The notes beneath the pieces were generated by a model. That model did no database searches and was not told where the DNA came from. It saw nothing but the letters and a program-made list of their open reading frames with translations. The position numbers and the translations under genes are program-made. 64,000 nucleotides of DNA, from positions 24,842,518-24,906,517 of the forward strand of contig JABAKD010000002.1 in assembly GCA_012845835.1 (NCBI GenBank), written 5' to 3'. This stretch comes from Undaria pinnatifida. Lineage: Eukaryota; Sar; Phaeophyceae; Laminariales; Alariaceae. Of the stretch, positions 34,208-47,548 are shown one piece after another (the stretch's first letter is position 1; every line of letters begins with the position of its first letter).

Positions 34208-35564
34208 CGTTTTTTCACGCTGACTTTCTTTATCTCCATTGTCAGTCTATGCATCGAGCTAGCCCGGTGTTCCATCGTACGAATGATGTCCGCGAACGGG
34301 CGCTCCTGCTCGTCCTTATGGCTGTGCCGTGAGCCCACCAACCAACCTACCTACCTACCTACCTACCTACCTACCGACCGACCAACCGACCGACCGATCC
34401 CATGCTCACATGTGATGGCAGTCTTGGTGACGATGTGAGAGATTCGATACCACGCCGGCCAAAGCCTGCTCGGGAGGGGGTGCGCGAAGTACGAGGGCAA
34501 TAATTTTCGTGCAAGCATCGTGATGGCGCGCCGCTCTCTTTTTCAGACGAGAGGACGCGAGGGAAAGAAGAGCGTTGTGACCCTCGGGGGAAGATTGGAG
34601 GGAAAACTCAATCTCAAAACCGGCGACAAAATATTCTTGCATCAAAAAGGTGTTCGAGACAAAAGCGGCAGCAAAATGTGTGCAGTCTCAACGGAACAAA
34701 AATAACCGGTCAAAGTCACAACTGAACAAAAATAACTGGTCACGACAATAGGCTGCATTGGCCTATTTCTTAGCGCTACTGTAGGCGTCTGATCGACGCC
34801 AACACGCTCACCCCTCTTGCTCGAGTATAACTTCTCGGACATAGCTACACGTCCGTAAATATAAGGACCGTTGTCCAATGTATTGAATACCCAAACAGTA
34901 GTAGTAGTTGTAGTAGTAGCAGTAGCAGTAGCAGCAGTAGTAGTAGTAGTTGTTGCTGTAGTAGCAGTAGTAGTAGCAGCAGTAGTAGTATTAGTATTAG
35001 TAGCAGTAGCAGCAGTAGTAGTAGCAGTAGTAGTAGCAGAAGTAGTAGTATTAGTATTAGTAGCAGTAGCAGCAGTAGTAGTAGCAGGAGTAGTAGCAGC
35101 AGCAGTAGTGGTAGTAGTTGTAGCAGCAGCAGTAGTAGTAGCAGCAGTAGTAGTACTAGTACTCGTGACGCGTGCTACGATAGAGGTAGCACGTTTTGGC
35201 TGAAACGATTTCTGAATGGCGGGGCTCCTTAACCCCAAAATCGTCCAAACTTTTCTATTTTGTTTTTAGAATTCTCGTTGTATACCTAGGCCATGGGATT
35301 TTTCATCTGGTAGCAGTTTTTTTTTTCTCTCCAAATCGGTTTTCGGGGGAGGTCTTAAGCTCCCAAATCGAGGAAGCCTCAGAAAAAAGCGTTCACCGCT
35401 ACCGTGGCATGTGTCCCTTATATTTCCAGACTGGGTAGTGCAGTATTGTCCGCCATTTTTGTTTTATCGTCTGGTGGGTGGTTGGGTTATGCCATCAACA
35501 ATCTCAAGCTTACCATTTAACGCCGGCCATCATCTGGCCCTCGTCCTTGTGCCATTTTTGGTAC
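34208..35564 (-). CDS. two candidate exons of unknown protein (possibly the SPFH 5' end)
   Basis: Exon 35514-35564 (acceptor CTTGCAG, donor GTAAGC) reads YQKWHKDEGQMMAGVK. Exon 34208-34321 (acceptor GGCACAG, donor GTGAGG) reads HKDEQERPFADIIRTMEHR, then ASSMHRLTMEIKKVSVKK. They join in phase 2, forming a Cys codon. Downstream the phase (2) does not fit the first SPFH exon (needs 1), so either another short exon lies in 33461-34207 or this is a separate gene. I do not recognise the sequence. The charged, non-repetitive composition and good splice sites argue for real coding. Confidence 0.5.
34338..34398 (+). repeat. (CCTA)n/(CCGA)n tetranucleotide tract
   Basis: CCTACCTACCTACCTACC followed by CGACCGACC units. 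The complementary (GGTA)n occurs at 61386-61470. Confidence 0.9.
34893..35160. repeat. imperfect (GTA)n/(GCA)n trinucleotide tract
   Basis: About 90 triplets of GTA, GCA, GTT and ATT. It opens long low-complexity frames on both strands that are not genes. The (ACT)n array at 36.3 kb is the same triplet class on the opposite strand. Confidence 0.95.
35163..35400 (+). repeat. uninterrupted copy of the repeat split at 17.2-17.8 kb
   Basis: CGTGCTACGATAGAGGTAGC, TTTCTGAATGGCGGGGCTCC, TTAACCCCAAAATCGTCC and GGGGGAGGTCTTAAGCTCCC are collinear with 17218-17281 plus 17556-17775. Confidence 0.85.
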
Positions 35565-36206
35565 CTGCAAGGTTAAAAGAACAGGTGTACGACGTTTCAC
35601 CCGAGGGTCGACGGTGTGAACATTTCTATCGTTCGAAGCGGGCAAGACGCAAGCTGAGTGTGCTTGTCGGTCCCGGCTGTGATTTCGGTCCACCGCGCAG
35701 GGGATGTTGTCAACCGGCAACCTTGTCGAGCATAAATGGAGAGTACAACATTTGAACCACGCGAAGCAACCTGGGCATGCCGGGGTATGGTAGGAGATAG
35801 ACGTGTCTACGGTTCGACGTGGGGAGGTGCAAGGAAGCGCGCGCGCAGCGTGATCATGCGTGTAGCGCTTCGGAGTCATCCCACGATACATAAGTAGGGG
35901 TGCAGCAGATTCTAAGAATTTCCTGAGCTCCTAACGTAAGGAGGAGGAGCTCGATATCTCACCCGAGAAGCATGACTTCGAAGGCATTCACTCGCGCAGC
36001 CCAACGAACACGTCAATTCGTTATAGCCCTATAGGTAAAGCAAACATACTCGTAAAAAAGTATCCGACTAATCCGTAGTACCCTACTCAAGGAGTTCAAC
36101 CGAGACCAGGAGCGTTTTTTTGGCCCCAAAAAGGGCTACAACCCCTACCGCACTATAGAGGGATGCCTCTTCGTGCTTTTCTTCGGCGGATGATATGCAA
36201 GTATCG

Positions 36207-36313
36207 GTGTACTACTTACTGGTACTACTGCTCTTATCCGCACATATTACGTACACACTGCCGGGCACACCCACAAAGAAGGGGGAAGATGTAGGCCATC
36301 TCGGCACGAACAC
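36207..36313 (+). repeat. direct repeat flanking the ACT array, left copy
   Basis: Shares GTGTACT, CACATTACGTA-like, CCGGGCACA, GAAGAAG-like and GGCCATCTCGGCACGA with 38165-38268 in the same order and orientation, with about 75% similarity by eye. Confidence 0.8.
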
Positions 36314-38164
<1,851 letters not shown>

Positions 38165-38268
38165 TGGTGTACTTCGTATACTGCCGATGCTCACATTACG
38201 TAAACACCGCTGGGCACATTCAGGAAGAAGTGGAAAAACGTCGGCCATCTCGGCACGAGCACCAGTGG
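38165..38268 (+). repeat. direct repeat flanking the ACT array, right copy
   Basis: Right partner of 36207-36313. It ends with GTCGGCCATCTCGGCACGAG. Confidence 0.8.
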
Positions 38269-40150
38269 GATTTCCGCGGTCCTGGTCTGAAAAGCGGATG
38301 CCTGCTCATCCAAGCTCCTGTTATTTTCGCAAAACGGATTGCAGAACGGAACGAACGGCAACCATCATGTTCCGAAATATCGACGTCGCCTTTTCTAGGC
38401 TTCGGTATCCATCGCTGGCCATAGGTACAAGTGCGTGCGGGGTCTGGCGATGCCCAAAATTGGCAACCGACTTGCCAATCGTTCGAAAAACATCATATTT
38501 TGGGGCAGCATAGTATATACTGCTGTAGGCACAACTTCTACGGCTTCTGGAGATGCGCAGACGATGTTATCTGTTTTCTGCTTTTGTTTAGACTATAGCC
38601 ACAGAGTACTGTACCAGGCACGCATACTGTATAACACGCAGTCGGTCGTATAATATATCGGATTGCCATGGGGACGACACTACAGCTGCTGTAGCCTGTA
38701 GACAGGCACCACGCCCCCCGTGAACTGTACTGGTATGGGCATTGGGTATAGTCTATACGTACGAGGGTAAGCAAGACGCGCACAAGGGAACTGGTGAAGG
38801 TGCAAAAAGCACACTGCGTATGTCACATCGACGACAGACACTTCTTCTATTTCGCTCACCCTATCCGCTTTTGGTGCAGGGTGCTGTGCGGCAGCCCGGC
38901 GAATCCGGATGTACCGTTAGACATTTCCATTCGTTGTGAGAAGTCGTACAGAGGAGGAGTCGTACGGAGTAGCAGCTGGTTTTGGCAGATCAGGCGCCTT
39001 CGAGCATTCGAGAGATTGACGGAAGCATTCTTCAGTATGAGGCACGAGGCAAGTACGCTCACGGTTTTTGATAGCACATGGAATCGTGGCTACAGCGTAG
39101 CTGCGGTCCGTTGCTTTTGTATGTTAAGAGTTCCATGTTCGATGTTCAAGCGCAACGTCGAGGAGTATCGAGAGTGCGTACACACATAGACTAATACATG
39201 TTACGTTCAAAAGTAATTGCACATGCACCCGAGACGCCTACCTTTTGCTACCTGGTACTACAGTATACTGGTATATTCGTATAGGTACTCACTTATTCAA
39301 GGAGCTCTGGCTTCTGACGGAGACGCTGTTTGCAGTGTAAACCAAGCTATAAGCTCGTCTTGGCTGGTCGGTGTTTTTACTTGCCGGGTGCTTGCTGCGT
39401 GGTGGCTGTTTTGTTTCATTGATCGTTGCTTCTCAAGAGCCCCCCCCTTCCCCCTTTCAACTTAGCGGCAGCCCAGGGAGTTCACGCCAAAAACATCACG
39501 AAGGGGAAGCTTAAAGCCTGTATCTGGCTTACACCATTAGGATGACGATAATTGGTGCTGGTCCACAACTATTAATGACGGCGTATCAATAATCAGCACT
39601 TGTACGGGTGTTGTTGTTGTTGTTGTTGTTGTCTTGGTTGTCGTGGTTGTGGTTGTGGTTGTTGTTGTTGTTGTTGTTGTTGCTGCTGTCGTTATTCTTG
39701 TCTTGTTGCTGCTGCTGCTGCTGTTGTTGTTGTTGTTGTGCATATTCTCGGATTAACTTGCATAACTGAGTCCGTGTAGTCACAGGACATGCTAAACCAT
39801 ACGCGTATTGTCGCTCGCGACCAAGCCGGCGATACGGCTAGGCGCTGCACATATTGCGCATACACATCATACGATACAACTCTTACGACTCTCACATCAT
39901 AGTCTATACTACTAGTAGTAGTCTACTGCTGTAGTCTATACCGACCGTAAGTACATACCAGGTACCAGGTATACCGGTACCTGGTCAGTGTTACGATATA
40001 CCCTGGTGTCAGGTATATCGGCAGAGCCGACCTGTGACCTACGCGAGGGCACATTCTATATCTACACTACACATGCATAGCACGCGCAATCACAGTATCA
40101 CACGAGGCTTCAAATACGTGTTGCGACGATATCCTTGATCTCAAAACAAA
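38269..40150. other. intergenic, no gene recognised
   Basis: It includes a 131-codon plus frame at 38794-39189 without any family resemblance or splice support, the CAA/GTT tract at 39608-39745, and a cluster of GTATAC/TACCAGGTA motifs at 39950-40020. Confidence 0.6.
39608..39745. repeat. (GTT)n/(GCT)n tract
   Basis: Imperfect GTT, GGT and GCT triplets; on the minus strand they read Asn/Gln-rich or Thr-rich. Low complexity only. Confidence 0.95.
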
Positions 40151-40159
40151 TGACTTTTA

Positions 40160-41335
40160 ATGTTATAGAAATTAAAAAACGACAGCTGTGAGTACGACCG
40201 ATTGAATGGTTGAAACTCAACTTTGCAAGCTGCGTGGTACATCTGTTTCAAACACCAACTGCATTGAAATTCCCGGAGGGCCGATACTTTTCAGGCGAGA
40301 GCACGGCATGTAACCGGGTGAAGGGGGATAGTAGTGCTGTCGTACCTGTCGCCTGGATCAAGAGCTCTCCCTTTACACCCACCAGGGGGCAGGGGTGCGA
40401 CAAGGAGAGGAGTAGTGCTGCCGGGGTAGGTAGACTCAGTTTGGTGTTTGGTGCGATGTCGTGATGTCGTGATGGTGTCGTCTGTCTGCTCGCACTGCAT
40501 CCGCCGACAGTTTCGCCCGAACGCCTGACAAACCTTCCATGAAAACTCTAATAATAACAATTAATTGCCGATTTTGCCGTTTTTCGTTTGTCTTGCTGGA
40601 ATCCTTTTGCGAGAGGGTAGAATACGAGAGGGTCTTACATGCTACCACCCCACCAGTGATAATTTGATCGAACACGTACACGATGTGCGTACTTGTACGT
40701 ACTCGCTCGTGCACGCAGTGAGTGGTAGGAGTGAAACCTAGCTTTGTTTGGTCTCGGATGGCATACGGACGTAGGATATTATTGAATACGGTCTTGCGCG
40801 TGAACTGCGTGTGCGCCGCTTGAGTCGGCTGGTTGACCCTACAACAGTAGCTTCCTGGTCTTCGTACTTGTATGTAACACTTTTACGCAAGTTGAGTCTC
40901 AAAACCTTGCTGTATCGATCTGGTTGGTGCACCTGGTATCATTCTTTCAAATTAAATCGAATACCTGGTAATTAATGAGTTTTCGTTCGTATAGACTAGT
41001 GTGTAGACTATGTACACTGCCGTCCGAGACTCACAAGAAATTCAGCCGATATTCGAGTAAATAAATAGTTCAGGAGGATAACAAAATTTCTCCCTATCTA
41101 TGCTAACTTCAAGTATGTTTGTCCCCAAAAGGGCTTCCAGTAGTGAAGGAGTTAACATTGCTTAGAGTTGGCCCTTTGGTTCTCCTCTCGGGAAGCTTGC
41201 GGGAAGGTATTTATGCTTTTGAAAGCCAACAAAAAGTACCAACAACGCAGCTTGCAAAGATGAGTATCGACCCTAAATTCGTCGAACTTACAGGTGACGT
41301 ACTTGAAACAATTTTATAAAATAATTAATTTAGTG
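40160..41335. mobile_element. candidate 1.2-kb element with ~85-bp terminal inverted repeats
   Basis: The right terminus (41236-41335) contains CAACGCAGCTTGCAAAGATG and the [15 protein letters not shown] codons, then AATTTTATAAAAT. The left terminus (40160-40245), read on the minus strand, has ACGCAGCTTGCAAAG, CTCACAGCTG and an AT-rich end in the same order, but is more diverged. The interior has no recognisable transposase. Related single termini lie at 50700-50790 (minus) and 60589-60675 (plus). Confidence 0.55.
41119..41322 (+). CDS. short reading frame ending in the recurrent [11 protein letters not shown] block
   Basis: A 66-codon frame whose last 27 codons ([20 protein letters not shown] and DVLETIL) are repeated at 60589-60669, with differences mostly at third codon positions. 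The upstream part has no homologue in the window. It is probably a gene fragment carried by the repeat, with translation likely from the internal ATG (41260) in the parent gene. No function is recognised. Confidence 0.3.
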
Positions 41336-41569
41336 TTTCGGGGTTTCAAACATCAACTATTTTCCTACATATTGTAGCACTACTGCTAGCAGCTGCTGTA
41401 CGTGGTAGTATTATTGGGCAATATGGACCTAGGGGCCGACTGTGCTGCTATGCGGGGGTGCATCTGGCTCTGTAATGGTCACTCACACGAGGGTTGCTTG
41501 GATGTTATATGCCTGATATTAGTTGCTTGCTCTCCGCCAGATACCTTCTGACAGAAGGGAGGAGATACC

Positions 41570-41712
41570 ATGACAACACTAGCCCACCCTGAACGGCCGT
41601 ATATGTAGCTTCATAGAAAGATAAGTTGGAACTAAATCAATCCGGAGAATTTGGAAAATGGGTTGAAGATGCGGCGTTTCACAACCCATTCCCAAACCTC
41701 TAACTTGCAAGG
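41570..41712 (+). repeat. interspersed repeat, 'AACACTAGCCCACCCTGA' family
   Basis: Shares AACACTAGCCCACCCTGA, GAAGATGCGGC and CAAAACCCA(T/C)TCCCA-(A/C)ACCTCTAA-like blocks with 20668-20805, same orientation and order. Confidence 0.8.
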
Positions 41713-41855
41713 CGGAGTACCTGGTAGTGTCAGCGTACGGTTTAGAAGAAGTTCTACGGCAATTTTCCGGTTCGATTTTGAAGCACCCTTCGAGCAATCA
41801 CTTTTTTTCTGCCAGTTTTCGTTCGTTCTCCCATCTTCACCGCGCCCACTCCCTA

Positions 41856-42099
41856 GTCGTTCTACGGTAGCCCCCCCAACATTTCGTTGATGAAATCGCG
41901 GGTTTTGAGACCAACTCCCGACCGTATCTCCTGAATTACGATGACCCTTGCCATCCCGACGGTCATCGTTTCATAACCCTTTGCAAAGAAGAAGATATAT
42001 GAAGGTTACGTTTTCACACCATTCTTCGTGCCGAGCAGTCGTGAAACGTTCGTTAAAGAAAATCACTGGTTTGGGGGGGGGCTCTCGTAGGACCAGTCT
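41856..42099 (+). mobile_element. ~250-bp MITE, copy D
   Basis: Begins GTCGTTCTACGGTAGCCCCC and ends GGGGGCTCTCGTAGGACCAG. Its 3' terminus is the most diverged of the four. Confidence 0.9.
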
Positions 42100-42349
42100 C
42101 CCATACACCTCGCACACCATCCCCCACAAAGACAATCGCATCGAACCTACTCTCAGCTCTTTGCATTCGCAATGTATATATGGTCTCAAATGTCGCCTCG
42201 ATAGTAATATATCGTCTACCTTGAGCACTACAAAAAACTATTGTGTTAAAACTGTGAATTTGTTAAATTTCAGCTCCCCTCTCGTGTTCTTCCCTCGTAT
42301 ATATGTATAAGTGAGGCCTTCGTTGTCGTTCATACCATTGTTAAGGTAT

Positions 42350-42420
42350 TAGAAGGTATTAGTCCGTTTTAACCACTGGTAAAAGGTTAAACAATTGCCT
42401 ACCCAAACTAAGCCTTACAA
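42350..42420 (+). repeat. 'TTAGTCCGTTTTGACC' repeat copy
   Basis: GGTATTAGTCCGTTTTAACC, ACTGGTAAAAGGTTAAAC, CTACCCAAACTAAGCCTTAC. Confidence 0.85.
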
Positions 42421-42429
42421 CACCATCCG

Positions 42430-42877
42430 CTTCCCATCGATTTTCGCAACTTCGAGTGCTATCGATCGGTGCGTGTACAAATAAAAGTCTATCGCCGCAC
42501 GAGATAGTAGGGACCATGAAATATCTGGCTGATTTCATCGCCGTAGCCTGTACTATCCCAGACAGCGACAGCGGAAACAAACATACACGCACCCTCGTCA
42601 CGGATAGAGGCCTTTGTTGTACAAAAGCTATCGTCTTTACGGCACACACAGTAGGTACTATGAAGGTTACTAATAATGGCTGCATTCCTCGCCTGGTTCC
42701 GCTTTCTGCCAAGCAGCGACGTCGGCGACAACAACCCTTCACCTTGGGGGGACATGGGCCTTTTTTTCTCCGCCAGATCCCCCTCCTGCTGATGGTAATG
42801 CATGCCAAGGCCCACCCGCAGCGATTGCTAACCTCTTTCATCTTGCCTGGCCTGCTGTCGAAGCCACTTCCCATCGA
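42430..42877 (-). mobile_element. 426-bp insert flanked by 11-bp direct repeats
   Basis: CTTCCCATCGA stands at 42430-42440 and again at 42867-42877, as expected of a target-site duplication. The insert (42441-42866) ends, on the minus strand, in GCGAAAA, a possible remnant A-tail. It has long open frames in two minus frames (one contains GSGFDSRPGK) and one plus frame, none with a recognised domain. A retroposed transcript or SINE-like insertion is likely. Confidence 0.55.
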
Positions 42878-43099
42878 ACTTTACCAAATACGAAAACGGA
42901 ACATATACTCCAGGTAGACACAAACCCGCAGACAAGACAACTTCCAGGGGGGAAAAGTGAATAATATCCACCGGTAAGTCGTGCCGTCATGGCCACTCCA
43001 AAACAACATTTTCACACTGACTACTGTCTGCGGCGCCAGGGGTGGCATCCTTTGGTTTATCCTCGCTTTAGTGCTGATGTATTCGCCAACATAGCCAGG

Positions 43100-44220
43100 A
43101 GTGCAACGATGCTGGCCCCGGGCTCCCACTGAGCTCAAGGGTATGTCATAGATGGGGAGGTGTGAGTAACCGACTCTTTGTGTGGTTCATGTCACTGGGA
43201 CTTGTTTTGGTTCATTAGCTATTCACCACCACCATCACCATCGTCACCTTCACCGAGTAACTTGTGCAGTTTTTATGGCGTTGCCAAAATTTTCGCCCAT
43301 GTTCGATATTAGACCTTCGTCGACGCAGCCGTTTTACCGCTGCCAACCAATCGATGCTGCGTACACGTCGAGAAATAATTTGGCTCCACCTCATCACGAG
43401 CCTCCTGCGCAACCTCACCGCACGTGCAACGCCTAACTCGAAAGCGCCACCTCTATCGTAGCATAGTATTACGCAAAAAAAATGCGTGCGATCGTATACC
43501 AGCGCGGTAGGGATTAGGGATATCGCCTAATTTCTTCGAGGCCCTTTGCTTGAGAAGCTCTATACCCCCCCGATACCCGACTGTTGGGAATCTTGCACAA
43601 CGAGATAAAAAACGCACCCCGATACATCGTTCTGCTATTAATAGGTATCTAAGGATTAACATTATTGTAAGACGACGCATGCTACGGTAGAGGTTATCCG
43701 ATTTGTTTCTGAGGCATGAGGTCATCAGGGGACACCCGGGATGCACCCCCGGGATTTCCGTTTTTTGATGGGCACCTTGATGGTAAAACGGATACTGCTG
43801 CTTGCTCTGAGATCATCGTGCGCAGCGCAGTTCTGTGGTAGGTCAGGTCTTACGTCGTCGTAGGTTTGTCTCTGGAAAAGGAGTTCCCCGCGGCTGCGGG
43901 TCAGCAGTCGGTCTATCTTAATTGTGTTTAGTCTTTGATCGTCGGTCAGCCTCGGGTTTGACCGTGTAGGGTCTGTCTGTCACCCCGGGTCGAGGGTTGA
44001 CAGGTAATACACATTTTCTCTGGTGTCAACTCTCCTGATTGGGTGATCATCCCACAAGTTGAGATTGAAAAGACAGTTCCTAATAGGCATCCTTACTTGA
44101 GCTCTTATCCATAGTCACCCAAAAACTGAATTTATAATTGTGAGAAAAAAAATGTGCAATCCGCCGAACAACCCCATGGGGCCAGGTATACAACCAAAAA
44201 ACAGCAAAACAAACAGCAGA
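43100..44220. other. intergenic, no gene recognised
   Basis: Only short overlapping frames. A CACCATCACC tract lies at 43226-43252. No splice-bounded coding pattern. Confidence 0.6.
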
Positions 44221-44224
44221 GATA

Positions 44225-44312
44225 TTCCGACAATTTCGGGTTAAGGGAGCCCCCCACCGCTCAGAAAATATTATCGAATCGAAAACGTGTTTGCCCGTAC
44301 CGTATATAGCAC
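44225..44312 (-). repeat. partial copy of the repeat at 35163
   Basis: Reversed, it reads GACGCGTGCTATATACGG, TTTTCTGAGCGG, GGGCTCCCTTAACCC and GAAATTGTCGGAAT. Confidence 0.65.
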
Positions 44313-44579
44313 GCGTCAGATATACATTGGATCCAAAATGCAAACTGCTGGCTCCGGATAGGGTAGGCCGCACGCCGCGGCTGTTGCGCAGATCCGGCGG
44401 CATCGGCCCTCACGGCGTCAGGCGTACGGAACGACAACAAAAATGATTGCGTAGTTCCTCAGTTGATGACCTCCATCAGCCAGAAAACATGTTCGAGCTC
44501 AAAGGTACATCCCCTATCACGGTAAGGCTAGCTCTTCTTCGATGCCTTCCTTTTTTGCATTGAAGGTCTCTCTTATACA

Positions 44580-44742
44580 GGGCCCGTTGAGTAGTGCCGG
44601 TTGCCCGCTACAATAGTGCCTGTGCAATCGTTTTGGCACATACGGGAACAACTAGTAGAGGCAGGCCCGTTGGGGAGTGCCGGTTGCCCGTTAGTGCCTG
44701 TGCAATCGTTTGGCACATTTGGGAACAAATGAAGGTAGTACC
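44580..44742 (+). repeat. ~80-bp tandem duplication
   Basis: GGCCCGTTG(A/G)(G), GTGCCGGTTGCCCG, TAGTGCCTGTGCAATCGTTT and GGCACAT(A/T)(C/T)GGGAACAA appear twice in tandem. Confidence 0.9.
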
Positions 44743-45234
44743 AGTATGCGGAGTAGCGCCGCGGTTGCCGCTAGAGTGCCAGTGGAGATCGTCGCAGACT
44801 CGTAAGAGACAAGAGATGGGGAACACACACGAAAACAATACAGATTGAAATAGTTGATAGATACGAATGGCATCAATCACAAAACATCGCCAAAGATCGA
44901 AGATGTCAGGAGACGGCACTTTCACCCCTTGACCGACAACAATTTGCCAACAATTTACCTTGACTGACGCCAAACTACTAGGTTTTAGTGTGGAATGATC
45001 GTTTTGACGCCCTTGACCGCTGGACATATACCCTGGCTGACCACCTCCTGATATATTTGCCAACGACCAGCATCATTCAGAAGCATCATCGTCCCATAAT
45101 CTTTGGCTATATCGCCAACATAAACGACGGACCGACAAGGACGGATCAAATTACTTTTTTTTTTGTTTGTTTCGCTTCGCTTCTGGCGGAAGAAAAGAAA
45201 CGAATCGGAAAACACGTGACGAAACGAAATGCAA

Positions 45235-45420
45235 CGAAACGAAATCAAATCAAATCAAAACAAACTAGACAAACACCAAACCGACCCAACCTAACTCAAC
45301 CCAAACCAAATCGAAATCGAACCAAACAAAACCAAACCAAATCACACCAAAGCTACCAATCAAAAACCGAACGAAATCAAAACTTAACCAAAAACGACAT
45401 CCGACGTAAAAAAAGAAAAA
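45235..45420 (+). repeat. A/C-rich low-complexity DNA (AAATC/AAACC)n
   Basis: Degenerate AACGAAACG, AATCAAATC and AACCAAACC units. No gene. Confidence 0.8.
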
Positions 45421-45769
45421 ACTGGCGAGACTTTACATATCGAAACATCTCGCTACCTCTCTCGTCCCTCCTCCCTCTCCGGTCGGGACCAGCCAGGAAA
45501 CAGCAATACATACACTTACTACTGAGGGAAACGGGTATCCCAGTTCATACAAATCTTCACGAGAAGATATGACTTTGCAACGGTAGAATGTGTACCTGCG
45601 ACCCACACTGCTGCCATCGGCATGCATCTACTGGCCAGCTTTACTGCTGCTTGATGCCTGCGCATACACCTACTAATACCACGGTATGCATTCACTGGCT
45701 AGCTTTACTGCTGTTGGCCGCACGGCAGCACGCTCTCCCCCGCCCCATCTCTTTCACTCTCATGCTTCA

Positions 45770-46022
45770 TCCGAATGTTAAAATTAATCCGAATGCTATA
45801 TCTCATCCGAGTGTCAATCGGCTGCCGCAATTCGTCCGAATACCGTAATTCATCCGAATGCCACAGTTCCTCCGAATGTGCCACAACCCATCCGAATACC
45901 GCGTTCATCCCAAATGCTGCAATTCGTCTGAATGTCACAACTAATCCGAATGCCGCACTACGCCCGAACGCGTCAACCCCTCCGAATATACCACAAGTCA
46001 TCCGAACGCCACAAAATAAAAC
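45770..46022 (+). repeat. degenerate ~20-bp tandem repeat 'CATCCGAATGCCACAATT'
   Basis: About 12 units built around (T/C)(A/G)TCCGAATGCC with variable spacing. Confidence 0.85.
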
Positions 46023-46499
46023 CGAACGTCACAAGACGTGGCACAGATCCTACGGCGTCGGCAGAGAAGGAGGAGGAAGAGGGCGTTTTTCGCTCGAAAT
46101 CGAACACAAAAAGCGAGGACTGTGAAGAAAAAAAAACACTGTTGTGCCGAAGGGACATGGCATACCGACAGATAAGACACCGACGGACAGACAGCACGAC
46201 GGACGGACAGAAATAAAAAATAATTCGTTCGTACGCATATCTAAAACAGAAAAAAAAGGGCAAACAAGGAAACATGCAGACAGACCGGCAAGCAAGCCCA
46301 TTAACCACAGGACAAACGAATCCACCGACCCGTGCGCTGTACGAACCAAAATCCGCCCGCAGTTCAAAAAAAAGGAAACCTCCCTTTGAAATTGCACGTC
46401 GCGCGCTCATATCGATAGCGACATCTAGTAACGCCACACACAACCGACAAGGAAAGGGGGGGGAAGAAGGGGAGCTACTGTAGTACAGCATTATATACG

Positions 46500-46672
46500 G
46501 GTTCTCCAGTGAGGCGGTGACGTGCCAGAGCAATGACACCGCCTTATTTGGCGAAGACGCCTTATTCATTCCAGGTTATGAGTGCGTTTCCCCAGTCACG
46601 CCAAGCGATTGTGACCACCTTATATCGGGATACCGCATTACTCAGGCCGCCTTATTGGGGGACCCCTCATTG
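46500..46672 (+). repeat. 'CGCCTTAT' repeat copy
   Basis: CGCCTTATTCATTCCAGGTT, AAGCGATTGTGACCACC, TATCGGGATACCGCATTACT and GGCCGCCTTATTGGGGGACC; collinear with 25375-25530. Confidence 0.85.
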
Positions 46673-47139
46673 TCTAAAATGGTGGCGGCGGCTTGAGCTG
46701 GAGGTTGCGTGAACGCCCTGTTTATTATCAGGCGTGTTTTGCATATTTATTTTGGCATTTTTGGCATTTTTTCATTTTTGCCTCCAAACCGCGCAGTGCG
46801 CAAGCCACCTATATACCCGCAGCCACTACACGCGGTACAACAAAATTTGGAACGAGGAATGAAGGAAGGAAGGGAGGAAGAAAGGAGGAAAATAAGGAAA
46901 ACATGAAGGCAGGAAGGAAGCGCGGGAGTACGGGGGGAAGAAGTCCCCAAGAGCTACAGCGACGGGCCACGACACATGCCGCCCCCCCCCGCCTCCCTCC
47001 CTTGCCCTCCCTCCTATATATGAGGCATCTCCAGACCATTAGCAGCAAACAAGCAGCTCACCTCCCTCCCCCGCCCCCCTCAACTCTCCCCCTCGACCCC
47101 TCCTCCATCCTAAGAAAACGCTCTTAGGGGGGCATCAAA

Positions 47140-47500
47140 ATGGCCAACAGAGCGGCAACGGAGGCAGGCAAAAGCCGCTTGCTGGTCTTTCACCCTGCTG
47201 GCGGCCCCAAAACGCTAATATTAACAGCGCGTTCAAGCGCTCATTTTCTTGCTACTGGCGGCACACAACGCGTTAGCGCGTTTTGGCCCTCTTCGTCGTA
47301 CTGCAAGAGACCCCGACACGCTATATGGCGCGCGGCGTACTGCAATCGGCTCAGACACGCCATATGGTGGCGTTCTAGCCCTCCCTTTCTTGCCACAAGC
47401 GGTGCAACACGCTGTCAATAACGCGTTTTGGACCTCTTATTCTTGCCACAACCGACGAGAACACGCTGCAGTATTTGGCGCGTTTCTTCTCTTGCCACCG
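47140..47500 (+). repeat. degenerate ~60-bp repeat with CAACACGCTG/GCGTTTTGG
   Basis: ACACGCTATATGG, ACACGCCATATGG and ACACGCTGTC-type units alternate with GCGTTTTGG and CTTCTTGCCAC. It sits immediately 3' of the RCC1 gene's stop. Confidence 0.55.
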
Positions 47501-47548
47501 CGGTGCGCACGGCCCCAACACTTCCAGCGACTATATCGCAATCTCAAT

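Noticed and set aside
34642..35238. 198-codon Thr-rich minus frame
   Set aside because: Product of the (GTA)n tract.
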